NCBI GenBank assembly: GCA_012515235.1
Contig: JAAYYU010000153.1
Span: 31,841-95,840 of the forward strand
Source of the DNA: Candidatus Anammoximicrobium sp.
GTDB taxonomy: Bacteria > Planctomycetota > Planctomycetia > Pirellulales > Pirellulaceae
Direction of reading: 5' to 3'
DNA: 64,000 bases
This document shows, one piece after another, positions 56,904 to 64,000 of the stretch. Within the stretch, counting starts at the first letter, position 1. Each line of letters opens with the position of its first letter. The translations under genes and the position numbers were made by a program. The notes under the pieces were generated by a model, which did no database searches, was not told the origin of the DNA, and saw nothing but the letters and a program-made list of their open reading frames with translations.

Positions 56904-57869
56904 TCACAGCGGCGCGGGAAGATCGCGGACGCGGAACACCGCCGCGGCCCCGGCATAGGCGGCCAATCCCAGGCCGATCAAGATCAGGTTGTATCCCAGG
57001 GGCCCCAGCGTCCAAACCCCCTGCGGATCGCTGGTCCAGACGGCCCAGGCCTGTTCCGGATTGTAAACGGCCAGGCTGACAAAGCGTTCGGGTTCGTAGG
57101 CCGTAAAGAACGTGCAGTGACGCAGCCAGGCCAGCTGATCCGCAGCACGGCTTACGATCTTGAACGTCATTTGCACCATGTAGAACCCCGCTACCACGCC
57201 GATCGTCCGCCCGCGATAGCGGTCGCAGGCGGACAGCAGCGTGCTCAAACCGGCCCCAAACAAGCCCAGCGAGAACAAGTTGAAGGCGGCGGGGATGAAC
57301 CAAACCGGTTCCACGCGGTCGCGGATCGGCACCCGCTGCATCTCCCGCTCGGCCAGCGGATTGGGCAGTTCGATGCCGAACCAGGGGATTGTCAAGCCGG
57401 CTGCCGGCGCCGGTTCTTCGACGGTCGTCGTCTGGATGCCCGCGTACACGCCCAGCCAAGCTGCCAAGGCCAGCAGCGCGGTGCCCGCGACCGTCACCGC
57501 CGATTGCGACCAGAGCACCTGCAAGCGGCTGACCGGCTGGGCCAGCAACAGCTCCATCGTGCCCCGGCCCAGTTCCCCGCTGACACAATCCGATCCGCGG
57601 GCGATGGCCCACAGCGAGATGCAGACGATCACGATCGGCTCGTCGAAGGCGAGCGCAATCCGGCCCGCAAACGTGAACAACTCCTCAAACGGCACCGGCG
57701 CGAATCGCTCGAACTCGCGGAACTGCTCGACGATGGCCATAAACCGGCTCATCTCGAACTGGCCGACCAGCCAGACGCGCGTCCAGCAGAACGCGAACAG
57801 AGCCGCCATGCAGGCCAGCAGGAGGACCTGGGATTCGGCGACGGATTTCTTCAGCAGCGTACGGTTCAT
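56904..57869 (-). CDS. ABC-2 type transporter permease subunit
   Basis: The 321-residue membrane protein has about six helices and the segment RGSDCVSGELGRGTMELLLAQPVSR, the ABC-2 permease signature after the second helix. A periplasmic stretch (about 145-200) separates the helix groups. The start MNRTLLKK at 57869 is preferred to an upstream in-frame ATG because the first helix follows at the usual distance. No ATPase gene is adjacent, so the partner must be elsewhere or supplied by another transporter. Substrate unknown. Confidence 0.86.
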   Translation of the reverse strand: MNRTLLKKSVAESQVLLLACMAALFAFCWTRVWLVGQFEMSRFMAIVEQFREFERFAPVPFEELFTFAGRIALAFDEPIVIVCISLWAIARGSDCVSGELGRGTMELLLAQPVSRLQVLWSQSAVTVAGTALLALAAWLGVYAGIQTTTVEEPAPAAGLTIPWFGIELPNPLAEREMQRVPIRDRVEPVWFIPAAFNLFSLGLFGAGLSTLLSACDRYRGRTIGVVAGFYMVQMTFKIVSRAADQLAWLRHCTFFTAYEPERFVSLAVYNPEQAWAVWTSDPQGVWTLGPLGYNLILIGLGLAAYAGAAAVFRVRDLPAPL

Positions 57870-58246
57870 GGACAGTGAGCTTCGGCCGCAGCCAGGAAAG
57901 CCCACGGGTCCGAAGATGCCGGGCTTGCTTCTGGGTTCTGTTCCCCTGCGGCTTGCCCGACATTATCCAGGAAACGGCGGAGAATGCCAGTGCTTTGTCC
58001 AACCCAGTTCTGGGAATCAATCCCAAGTCTTGGTGATGACGACGCCTTGGTCGCCGGTCAAGGAAGATTGAAAGAAACTGCCGTACGGGTGACCGACGGG
58101 AAGGGCGGGAAGGAGGACACACGCCTCGCGGTGGTTGCCTTTCCCGAAGACGCTTCGACGCAACGGGGAGCCAGTCCCCTGGTAGGTAGCCCACGAAAGA
58201 CAGGAAAACAAGAAAGAAAGAGCTCGTCCGGCTTTTCACCGCTCTG
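57870..58246. other. 377-bp gap without a recognised gene
   Basis: Short frames of 60-90 codons are open on both strands (57984-58250 and 58017-58211) and mutually overlap. Neither resembles a known family nor has a ribosome-binding site, so none is called. Confidence 0.5.
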
Positions 58247-58588
58247 CTAGACGGGTTCCAGGCTGGCCTCCGCCGCCGCAGCTTCGGCGGCGGCTTGGAT
58301 CTCGGCGGCCGAGCGGCGGCGGCGGCGTTTGGCCTGTGCCCGGCTCCACTCCTTGGTCAGCGTCTCGAAGACTTCCGGCGACTCGTAACGGGCCACTCCC
58401 TTGCCATCCGGGAACGGACCGATCAATCCCCGAAACACGGGCTTGCCGCGGAGCGTCAAATCGGTGCTGCAGTCGTCCACGCCGATCTTCACGTGCATGC
58501 GCAGCAGAGGCTCCTCGGAATCAAAATCGCGGATGCGCAGCGAGCCGTCGCTGGCACGCGTCACGACACGGTAGGTGTGCTTCACCAT
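58247..58588 (-). CDS. uncharacterised small protein with basic and acidic C-terminal segments
   Basis: A 113-residue protein, with AGGAG nine bases before the ATG. Residues 1-75 form a compact mixed alpha/beta stretch (YRVVTRASDGSLRIRDFD). The tail has a strongly basic KRRRRR patch followed by an Ala/Glu helix. The basic patch could bind nucleic acid, but no domain is recognised. The gene lies on the same strand as the permease gene after it and the stator operon before it, with wide gaps both ways. Function unknown. Confidence 0.66.
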   Translation of the reverse strand: MVKHTYRVVTRASDGSLRIRDFDSEEPLLRMHVKIGVDDCSTDLTLRGKPVFRGLIGPFPDGKGVARYESPEVFETLTKEWSRAQAKRRRRRSAAEIQAAAEAAAAEASLEPV

Positions 58589-59087
58589 CGCAGTTCTCCT
58601 GTAGGCCGGACGTGGTTGGGAAAGCCGCCGGACGGAGCTGGCGCGAAACCGTTGCCGGGCCGCAGCCCGCCGCGGGGCGGGCGCAAAAGGGCCGGGAGCC
58701 TTCTCCTGCCGTCTCCGGACTCGCTGCCGAGCCCCCTTTGCGAGTCCGTCGGAGAACGACTCCCGGCCCCACCCCTCCAGGACCGCGGCCCGGCGTGCGC
58801 AGGACTTCTTGCGCCCGCCGCGCCATCTTCGATGACAAGCCGGCCGCCATCGAAATCGAAGACCGTGTCAGGCCACTCGGCACGTCTCGCACGAAATCCT
58901 CAGCAGCAGAACTCGTCGGCCAAATCGCGAGACATTCATGCGAGCGGCCTAGCCACGGCATCCCCAGCCTTCCACTGGCTGCATGTATCGTCCGCCAGAC
59001 GCCGCCGGTCCCACCGAAACTGGCGACCGTCCTACACCGCTTGGATTCGCGCGAACCGGCACATCCCGTTGGGTTCCGCTGTCCAGC
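58589..59087. other. 499-bp gap, no gene recognised
   Basis: Long frames on the plus strand (58295-59226) cross the neighbouring genes and have no start signal or family resemblance, which is common in high-GC DNA. The end of the stator operon should lie here, but no terminator was found. Confidence 0.5.
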
Positions 59088-60104
59088 CTACTGCGACGCG
59101 CTCCGCGAGCCGTCGGGCGATCCGCCGATGGGGTGGCCTTCCGGCAGCGGGCGCCCCGCCGTCAAGAATCCGCGCCGGAAGAGCTCCGCTTTCAGCGTGC
59201 GGAACTGGTTGAAGCTGTCCGGGTAGACCCAGACGGTGACGGTCGTGCGATCGGGATCGGCGTGCGCCAGCGTCTCCTGAAATTCCGAACCTGCACGCAG
59301 TGCCTGCTCTAACGGTTCTCCGAGATCCTCCTGAACGGGCACCAGGACGAAACGATCCAATTCGATCCGCTGTTGGACGGCCAGGCCGCCGCCGGCGGAA
59401 GCGAGTTGCTGCACGCGGCGGAGCGTGTACTTCATCCAGAAACCGCCGATCGGCCCCAAGGTTTCGGTGACCGCGGCGGCGTCCTTCAACTTCGCGACGT
59501 TGCCGGGTGCCTCTTCCTTCAACTTGGCCACCAACTGGTCCCAGGGAATGGGCGTCAAGCGGCCCTGGAGCAAGCGGAAATGCAGTTCCGTCCCAAAGAC
59601 CGTTTTGGCCATCGGCGTAGGCAAATGCTCGATGACGTTGGGCGTGGAAGCCGCATGCTCCAGGGCTTGCCGGCCGGCTTTCAAATCCTCCCATTCTTCA
59701 CGGGCGGCCAGCAGTTCACGCGTTGCCGTTAGCCGCGCCTGTTGTTCGCCGTCCAGCGTCCCCCGTTGTTGCTGGAGCTGCCGTTCGACGGCCGTCAACA
59801 CTTCCAGCATCTTGTCGCGTTCCTTGCGGCGGTAGGCGACTTCTACCAACTGCCGCTTGATCTTGCCGTCGATCTCGCGGATGTCGCTTTCCACGGCGAC
59901 CGCGGCGGCTCGGGCTGCGGCGAGGTCGGGTTTGGGCAGCATGTCAAGGCGTTCCGCGTCGGGATCGGCTTGCAGCGCGGCAGTCTGCGTGCGGGTGCCG
60001 ATGACCATGATCAAGATGATCAGGATGCCGACCAGATTGCACGTCACGTCCAGGAACGAATCCTGGCCCGGTGCCAGATCGAGTGCTTGGTTGGATTTGC
60101 GCAT
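59088..60104 (-). CDS. ExbD-like stator protein with the conserved membrane aspartate
   Basis: A 338-residue protein with one N-terminal membrane helix, SFLDVTCNLVGILIILI (16-32). Asp19 at its start matches the position of the proton-carrying Asp in ExbD/TolR (FIDV). A coiled coil follows (about 60-150), then a soluble domain that includes FGTELHFRLLQGRL and ends in a Ser/Gly-rich tail. The conserved Asp makes it the best candidate for the proton-transferring partner of the MotA/ExbB-type protein encoded at 61761-63095. Its start is one base after the previous gene's stop. It lacks an OmpA-type peptidoglycan-binding motif. Confidence 0.83.
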   Translation of the reverse strand: MRKSNQALDLAPGQDSFLDVTCNLVGILIILIMVIGTRTQTAALQADPDAERLDMLPKPDLAAARAAAVAVESDIREIDGKIKRQLVEVAYRRKERDKMLEVLTAVERQLQQQRGTLDGEQQARLTATRELLAAREEWEDLKAGRQALEHAASTPNVIEHLPTPMAKTVFGTELHFRLLQGRLTPIPWDQLVAKLKEEAPGNVAKLKDAAAVTETLGPIGGFWMKYTLRRVQQLASAGGGLAVQQRIELDRFVLVPVQEDLGEPLEQALRAGSEFQETLAHADPDRTTVTVWVYPDSFNQFRTLKAELFRRGFLTAGRPLPEGHPIGGSPDGSRSASQ

Positions 60105-60105
60105 G

Positions 60106-61764
60106 CTATCGCCGTTGGACGTCCAGTCCGCTGCCCGCGAGAAGTGCTTGGAGTTCCCAGAACCGCGTTTCCGCTCCGGGAAAGACGGTCACTTTAAGCG
60201 TCGGCTTCCAGTAGCCGCCGGACACCGCCATCCCCCAGGTCTCGACGTGGGTCCAAATAGCGGCGACGAATTCTTCGATCGAATCGCGTGTCGGGTTCTT
60301 CAGAAACACGGTTTGGGGTTCGCGGTTGGAGCGGCGATCGGGCACAATCACCAGCCGGTCCGGATAACAGTGGATGGTGACGGGCCGAGTGATTCCGGTG
60401 GCCGTGGGTGTGCTGTTGCGGAGTGCCCAGTTGGGTCCTTTGGCAAGGGACATGGCTTGCGGTGCGGCGCCGCCGGCGCCAGCCATGCCAGCGCCGGCAT
60501 GGGCGTCGCCGCCGGCTGGCTGAGTCCCGTCGGCCTGTCCCGCGGGGTTGCCGGCCCGGAGGGGGTTGTTCGGCCCCGGCGGCGTTCCCGCGGCGGGTGG
60601 CGATTGGTTTGCTGCAGGTGCCGCAGCGGGTTGGGCGGCCGGCTGCCGCTCGCGGCCAGCTCCGCCGCCGTATTCCGCCGCCGCAGCGTTCCCGCGTGTG
60701 GCCCGATCCGAGGCGGAACCGCCCGAGGCGAACCCGCCGCCGGAGCCGGGAGTTTCCTGCTGATCCAGCGAGCCCCAGGCTTCGCCAGGCGGTGCGGAAA
60801 AGTCGGCGGGCGGGGGCATGTCAAAACGGCTGGGCATGGCGGCGGCCAGGATCGCCTGCCGTTCGCGGGCAGTCTGGATCGTGCTTTGCAGCAGCCGTTT
60901 CAAGCTTGGGTCGCTGGGCGGAAAGGCCAGTTCGGTTTCGCCGTCGATCAATTCGTACCCGAATTCGTCGTCCCATCCCGCCATGGCGGCCCGAGCCATC
61001 GCATAGGCGACCGCGCCGTTGGGGCGGACGATCAGCAGCGGATAAGGTTCGCCGTTTTCAACGTCGCGTTCCAGTCGCGTCCAGTGTTCCCGGATCGCCC
61101 GCAGTGCGGCGTCCAAGGGATTTCCAGGCCCCAACGGGCCGCCGAAATCGCGGGGATCAAAAACGATGTTTTCCGGCTGGAGCACGATGCCGGTCGCGGA
61201 ACATTCGATATAGATGGGCCGGCGGCGCGTCCCGTGGGGGCCCTGGTAGGGAAGGATGGCGAACGAGCGGCGTTGCTTTGCGGATCGTTCGCGGAGTTGC
61301 TCCAACTGCTGCCGTTCGGAGGCGATGGCGGCCTGGAGTTGAGCTAGTTCGCGGCGGATCGACGACTCCTGCTGATGTTGCCCCCGCCGCGCGTTTTCCT
61401 GTTCGGCGGCTTCCGCCTGAAGCCGCTGCCAGTTCGCCTCCAGACGCCGGATGTGCTCTTCCAGATGGCTCAATTCCAGACGCCCATCGGCCAGTTTTTG
61501 CGTCAATTCGCTGCGTTGCTGCTGGAGCACCTCCCGTTGCCACTGCAGATCCTCGACCTCTTCTTCCAACTCCTGCTGCCGGGCCGTGCCCGGTCCGGCC
61601 TGCGTCTGGTGCCGTTGGTCCAGCGTCGTGTCGGCCTGGACGCGGGCCTGGTGGACGACGAGGATCAGCAACACGATCAGCGCCCCCATCGTGCAGATCA
61701 GCACGGCGAGAAAGGGAAACATCGCGATGCCGAGCACCGTTTTTCGTGACGCTGGCCGTCTCAT
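60106..61764 (-). CDS. ExbD-like coiled-coil protein lacking the membrane aspartate
   Basis: A 552-residue protein whose only membrane helix (MFPFLAVLICTMGALIVLLILVV segment, about 15-37) has the ExbD-like PF-x-x-V pattern, but with Ala20 in the place of the proton-carrying Asp. A long periplasmic coiled coil follows (about 55-165), then a domain with FAILPYQG, a linker of about 150 residues rich in Pro/Gly/Ala/Gln, and a C-terminal domain. It is translated from an ATG overlapping the end of the channel gene by four bases. It could be the structural partner in a heteromeric stator with the protein from the next gene; this is inferred from sequence alone. Confidence 0.83.
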   Translation of the reverse strand: MRRPASRKTVLGIAMFPFLAVLICTMGALIVLLILVVHQARVQADTTLDQRHQTQAGPGTARQQELEEEVEDLQWQREVLQQQRSELTQKLADGRLELSHLEEHIRRLEANWQRLQAEAAEQENARRGQHQQESSIRRELAQLQAAIASERQQLEQLRERSAKQRRSFAILPYQGPHGTRRRPIYIECSATGIVLQPENIVFDPRDFGGPLGPGNPLDAALRAIREHWTRLERDVENGEPYPLLIVRPNGAVAYAMARAAMAGWDDEFGYELIDGETELAFPPSDPSLKRLLQSTIQTARERQAILAAAMPSRFDMPPPADFSAPPGEAWGSLDQQETPGSGGGFASGGSASDRATRGNAAAAEYGGGAGRERQPAAQPAAAPAANQSPPAAGTPPGPNNPLRAGNPAGQADGTQPAGGDAHAGAGMAGAGGAAPQAMSLAKGPNWALRNSTPTATGITRPVTIHCYPDRLVIVPDRRSNREPQTVFLKNPTRDSIEEFVAAIWTHVETWGMAVSGGYWKPTLKVTVFPGAETRFWELQALLAGSGLDVQRR

Positions 61765-63095
61765 GCGGCGCGGCCCTTGGACGCGGTCTTCTTTAACTCG
61801 ATGTGCGGCCCGTCATCCGGCTTGCCCAAGCGGGCGTTCAGCAGGTGAATGGCGGCCGACAAACTCATTACGGTATCCTCGAAATTCTTCGCGCCGGACA
61901 GTGCCCGCAGGTTCTCGTTCAGCGCCTTTTCCAGTCCCATGACCTCGCCGGTGGCTTTGACGACTTGGGCCATCATTTCGCCTTGCCGGACCATTTCCTC
62001 CTGTTGGCCCCGCATCACGCGGGCGTTTTCGGACAGGGCGGTCTGCAGTTGTTCCCAGCGGCGGGCGGCCCGCTCGCCGGCCTCGCGTTCCACCTTGGCG
62101 AGTTCGTCGGCGTGGTGCTGCAGGGAATGCTCCAACGCTCCCTGCAACGCCGCCTGGACCTGGCTGCCGGAGGACACCACCAATTGACCCCAACGCTCGT
62201 CCGCGGCCTGGATCGTCCGCTCCCACAACTCCGCCTGTCTGCGCACGAGGTCCTGGGAAGCCTGCAGCACCCGGCCGCTCATTCGTTCCACCGTCGTCAG
62301 GTACGGATCGCGGCCGCTGCCGACCTGTTGGAAGCAGCCGACCAGCATGGCATTGGCTTGCGTGTCCACCAGGGACAGCGCCTGCGTCTCGACGCGGTCC
62401 AGCAGGAACTGGAGGAACATCAAGACCATCGACAGCGACAGCGCCAAGGCCGTCGTGTCGAAGGCGACGTACAGTCCCGCGAGCAAGCCCTCCATCGCCT
62501 GTTGAATGTTCGTCGCCAGCTGCTGCGGATCCAAGTCGCCCAGCGCCCGCGTGATGCCGACCACTGTCCCCAAGAAGCCCAGCATGGGCGTCGCCCAGAT
62601 GACGATCCGCACCAGGCCATAGCTGTCCTGCTGGCGGGCCGCGTCCAAATCGGCCAGGTATTTCAGGTCCTCGTCCAAGCCGTCCGCCGAGCCCTTCCGC
62701 TGGACCGCCTGCAGCGCGTCACGCACGCGGCGTCCCAAGTACGACTGCCGGGCGGGCGACGATTGCTGATCCAGTTGCTGGATCAGCGAGCCGGCATCCT
62801 CAATCTTGTGCCCGGCGGCCGGGGCGGGCGTGATTTGGACGACGTTCAGCGCCCAGTACTGCAACACGACCTCCCACGCCTTCAGCCCCAGCGCCGCCAG
62901 GCCCACAAAGAACAGCCCGGTCTCGATGATCAGCACCGGATGCGCCGCAAAATAACGATGCACCGTCGGCAGGTTGAGCGGTCCGCGGTGGACGAGAACG
63001 TAGAACACGCTGCACGATGCGGCCCCCAGCAACAGCGGCCAACCAAGATGAGCAAGGATGGCGAGAAACGCATTCCGGTTCTGGTGCTTCGACAC
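61761..63095 (-). CDS. MotA/TolQ/ExbB family proton channel protein with long coiled-coil tail
   Basis: A 444-residue protein with a GTG start and AGAGGA upstream. Membrane helices lie at about 17-35, 53-72, 162-185 and 206-231. The third and fourth have the family motifs GFLGTVVGI (173-181) and GLYVAFDTTALAL (207-219). After residue 240 there are about 200 residues of cytoplasmic, helical, coiled-coil-like sequence, much longer than ExbB or TolQ and reminiscent of tailed channels such as ZorA. It is the first gene of the operon with two ExbD-like genes. It should form the pentameric channel of an ion-driven machine that acts on something reached by the tail or the periplasmic domains. No TonB, Tol or OmpA partner is present. 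Confidence 0.9.
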   Translation of the reverse strand: MSKHQNRNAFLAILAHLGWPLLLGAASCSVFYVLVHRGPLNLPTVHRYFAAHPVLIIETGLFFVGLAALGLKAWEVVLQYWALNVVQITPAPAAGHKIEDAGSLIQQLDQQSSPARQSYLGRRVRDALQAVQRKGSADGLDEDLKYLADLDAARQQDSYGLVRIVIWATPMLGFLGTVVGITRALGDLDPQQLATNIQQAMEGLLAGLYVAFDTTALALSLSMVLMFLQFLLDRVETQALSLVDTQANAMLVGCFQQVGSGRDPYLTTVERMSGRVLQASQDLVRRQAELWERTIQAADERWGQLVVSSGSQVQAALQGALEHSLQHHADELAKVEREAGERAARRWEQLQTALSENARVMRGQQEEMVRQGEMMAQVVKATGEVMGLEKALNENLRALSGAKNFEDTVMSLSAAIHLLNARLGKPDDGPHIELKKTASKGRAA

Positions 63096-63473
63096 AGACA
63101 GATCCTCTTCAGGGGATTTTTCTGCTAGCAGACGACTTCAGCCGACACGCCGGACGTAGCGATCGTCCTTACCATCGGTGTCATCGTCACAGCTTGATAA
63201 ACCTGTTTCCGAAAAACCGGTACAATCGGCAGCCGCGTCTTAATCGACAAAGTTGACAAAAGTCGCAGGGGCACCGCAGCCGATAGAATGGTCTGTCGCC
63301 GCTGGATGGAACTCTACTGACTGCGAATGCGGCGATTACGATCGTGTGCCACCCCTGTGGCAGACCGAGTTGCCGTCAAAGCCGAGTCCGAAATCCGGGA
63401 CACCGCTCGTGCGGTCCTCACGCCCCGGTTTTCGAACTCGCGCTTTCGCTGTGACGTTCCCAGGGGGGAGCTG
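63096..63473. other. 378-bp region before the terminator, no gene recognised
   Basis: It contains the presumed promoter of the stator operon. A 73-codon frame from a TTG (63253-63474) ends at the terminator but has no ribosome-binding site or known relative. A TACAAT hexamer (63221-63226) on the plus strand might be a -10 for a short RNA ending at the terminator; no good -35 was seen. Confidence 0.4.
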
Positions 63474-63516
63474 AAAGCCCGGCCCTGCTCGACGCAGGAC
63501 GCCGGGCTTTTCTTTT
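63474..63516 (+). terminator. strong Rho-independent terminator with no recognised gene before it
   Basis: The outer stem AAAGCCCGGC/GCCGGGCTTT (63474-63483 with 63501-63510) is extended by an inner CCTGC/GCAGG stem, then TTTTCTTTT (63508-63516). It points along the plus strand, where no recognised gene precedes it. Confidence 0.78.
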
Positions 63517-63555
63517 GCGCCCTTCCCATCCGCGTCCGACGGTTTCGCCGTCTGG

Positions 63556-64000
63556 GCCGCCTCGCCACCACACGCTGCTCGTCAGCGTGGAGCGGTGTTC
63601 AAGACCAGCGATGCCCCGCAATCGGCCGCCTCGCCACCACGCTGCTTGCCAGCGTGAAGCGGTGTTCAAGACCAGATACGTCCGCGAGATCGGCTTCTTC
63701 GCCACCACGCTGCTCGCCAGCGTGGAGCGGTGTTCAAGACCAGATACGTCCCCGCAATCAGCCGCCTCGCCACCACGCTGCTCGCCAGCGTGGAGCGGTG
63801 TTCAAGACCAGATACGTCCGCGCAATCAGCCGCCTCGCCACCACGCTGCTCGCCAGCGTGGAGCGGTGTTCAAGACCAGATACGTCCCCGCAATCGGCCG
63901 CCTCGCCACCACGCTGCTCGCCAGCGTGGTGCGGTGTTCAAGACCAGATACGTCCCCGCAATCAGCCGCCTCGCCACCACGCTGCTTGCCAGCGTGGAGC
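63556..64000. repeat. tandem array of a 68-bp hairpin-bearing repeat (seven units in the window)
   Basis: Units begin at 63556, 63625, 63693, 63761, 63829, 63897 and 63965; the spacing is 68 bp after a first interval of 69. Each has a hairpin CCACGCTG...CAGCGTGG with a five-base loop, then GCGGTGTTCAAGACCAG, ATACGTCC and CGCAATC. Middle units differ by only a few bases, while the first three are more diverged. The array continues past the window edge. Confidence 0.95.

Noticed and set aside
57984..58250. 88-codon frame on the plus strand
   Set aside because: It overlaps an opposite-strand frame and the end of the 113-residue gene, and no signals support it.
58295..59226. two long overlapping plus-strand frames of about 300 codons
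   Set aside because: They run antisense through the 113-residue gene, lack ribosome-binding sites and family resemblance, and have Arg/Pro/Ala-rich translations.
59088..63095. Zorya defence system
   Set aside because: Only the tailed channel protein is reminiscent; there is no OmpA-domain ZorB and no ZorC/ZorD or ZorE gene.
63253..63474. 73-codon frame ending at the terminator
   Set aside because: TTG start without a ribosome-binding site and no recognisable family; kept only as a possibility in the note on the orphan terminator.
63556..64000. CRISPR array
   Set aside because: The full 68-bp unit is conserved from copy to copy, with no variable spacers and no cas genes nearby.

Overview
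The window looks like a chromosomal segment of a high-GC Planctomycetota bacterium, most likely near Pirellulales; the order is a guess. The evidence is a prepilin-like DUF1559 protein, an elongation factor G with the N-terminus typical of the spirochaete/planctomycete/delta (mtEFG1-like) type, large PQQ-like propeller and HEAT-repeat proteins, ceramidase-like and sugar-active secreted proteins, and many weak Shine-Dalgarno sequences. No rRNA, tRNA, CRISPR array, phage or complete insertion sequence was recognised.

Layout. 1-1465: end of a DUF1559 pseudopilin gene and a small lipoprotein (minus strand). 1721-7459: a Gld-like ABC operon (ATPase, fused GldF/GldG-like permease, DUF4340 protein). 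7829-14688: housekeeping genes, namely a HMCES/YedK DNA-protein crosslink protein, a DUF72 protein, an iron-type alcohol dehydrogenase, EF-G, a COG0731-like radical SAM protein and the acetolactate synthase small subunit. 15020-24967: an FHA-GAF hybrid histidine kinase, an alginate-export-like outer-membrane barrel preceded by a 10-bp C tract, a ferredoxin-like protein, a TPR protein, the lipid genes plsC-cdsA and the acetolactate synthase large subunit. 25228-30839: histone-deacetylase-like and FIST proteins, a DUF4404 protein, an HtrA-like protease coupled to ThiL.

30840-42107 is an accessory region. It holds a palindromic REPIN/MITE-like element, a broken 3' fragment of a ceramidase-like gene, then a same-strand run of ceramidase-like, HEAT-repeat, PQQ-propeller/methyltransferase fusion and second ceramidase-like genes, facing a Tat-exported glycosidase-like propeller protein. 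42393-45232: a MATE exporter and an aberrant Nramp-family transporter. 45348-49934: a second ABC operon. 50225-53365: a small carbohydrate island with an oxidoreductase and a GH16 enzyme flanked by two decayed genes. 53671-57869: a thioesterase, unknown secreted proteins and an ABC permease without an adjacent ATPase.

59088-63095 is a tightly packed three-gene operon for a MotA/TolQ/ExbB-type channel with a long coiled-coil tail and two different ExbD-like partners. Only one partner has the membrane aspartate expected to carry protons. The window ends inside a tandem array of a 68-bp repeat, each unit holding a short hairpin. The best candidates for something undescribed are this stator operon, the ceramidase-like/propeller-methyltransferase cluster, and the repeat array.
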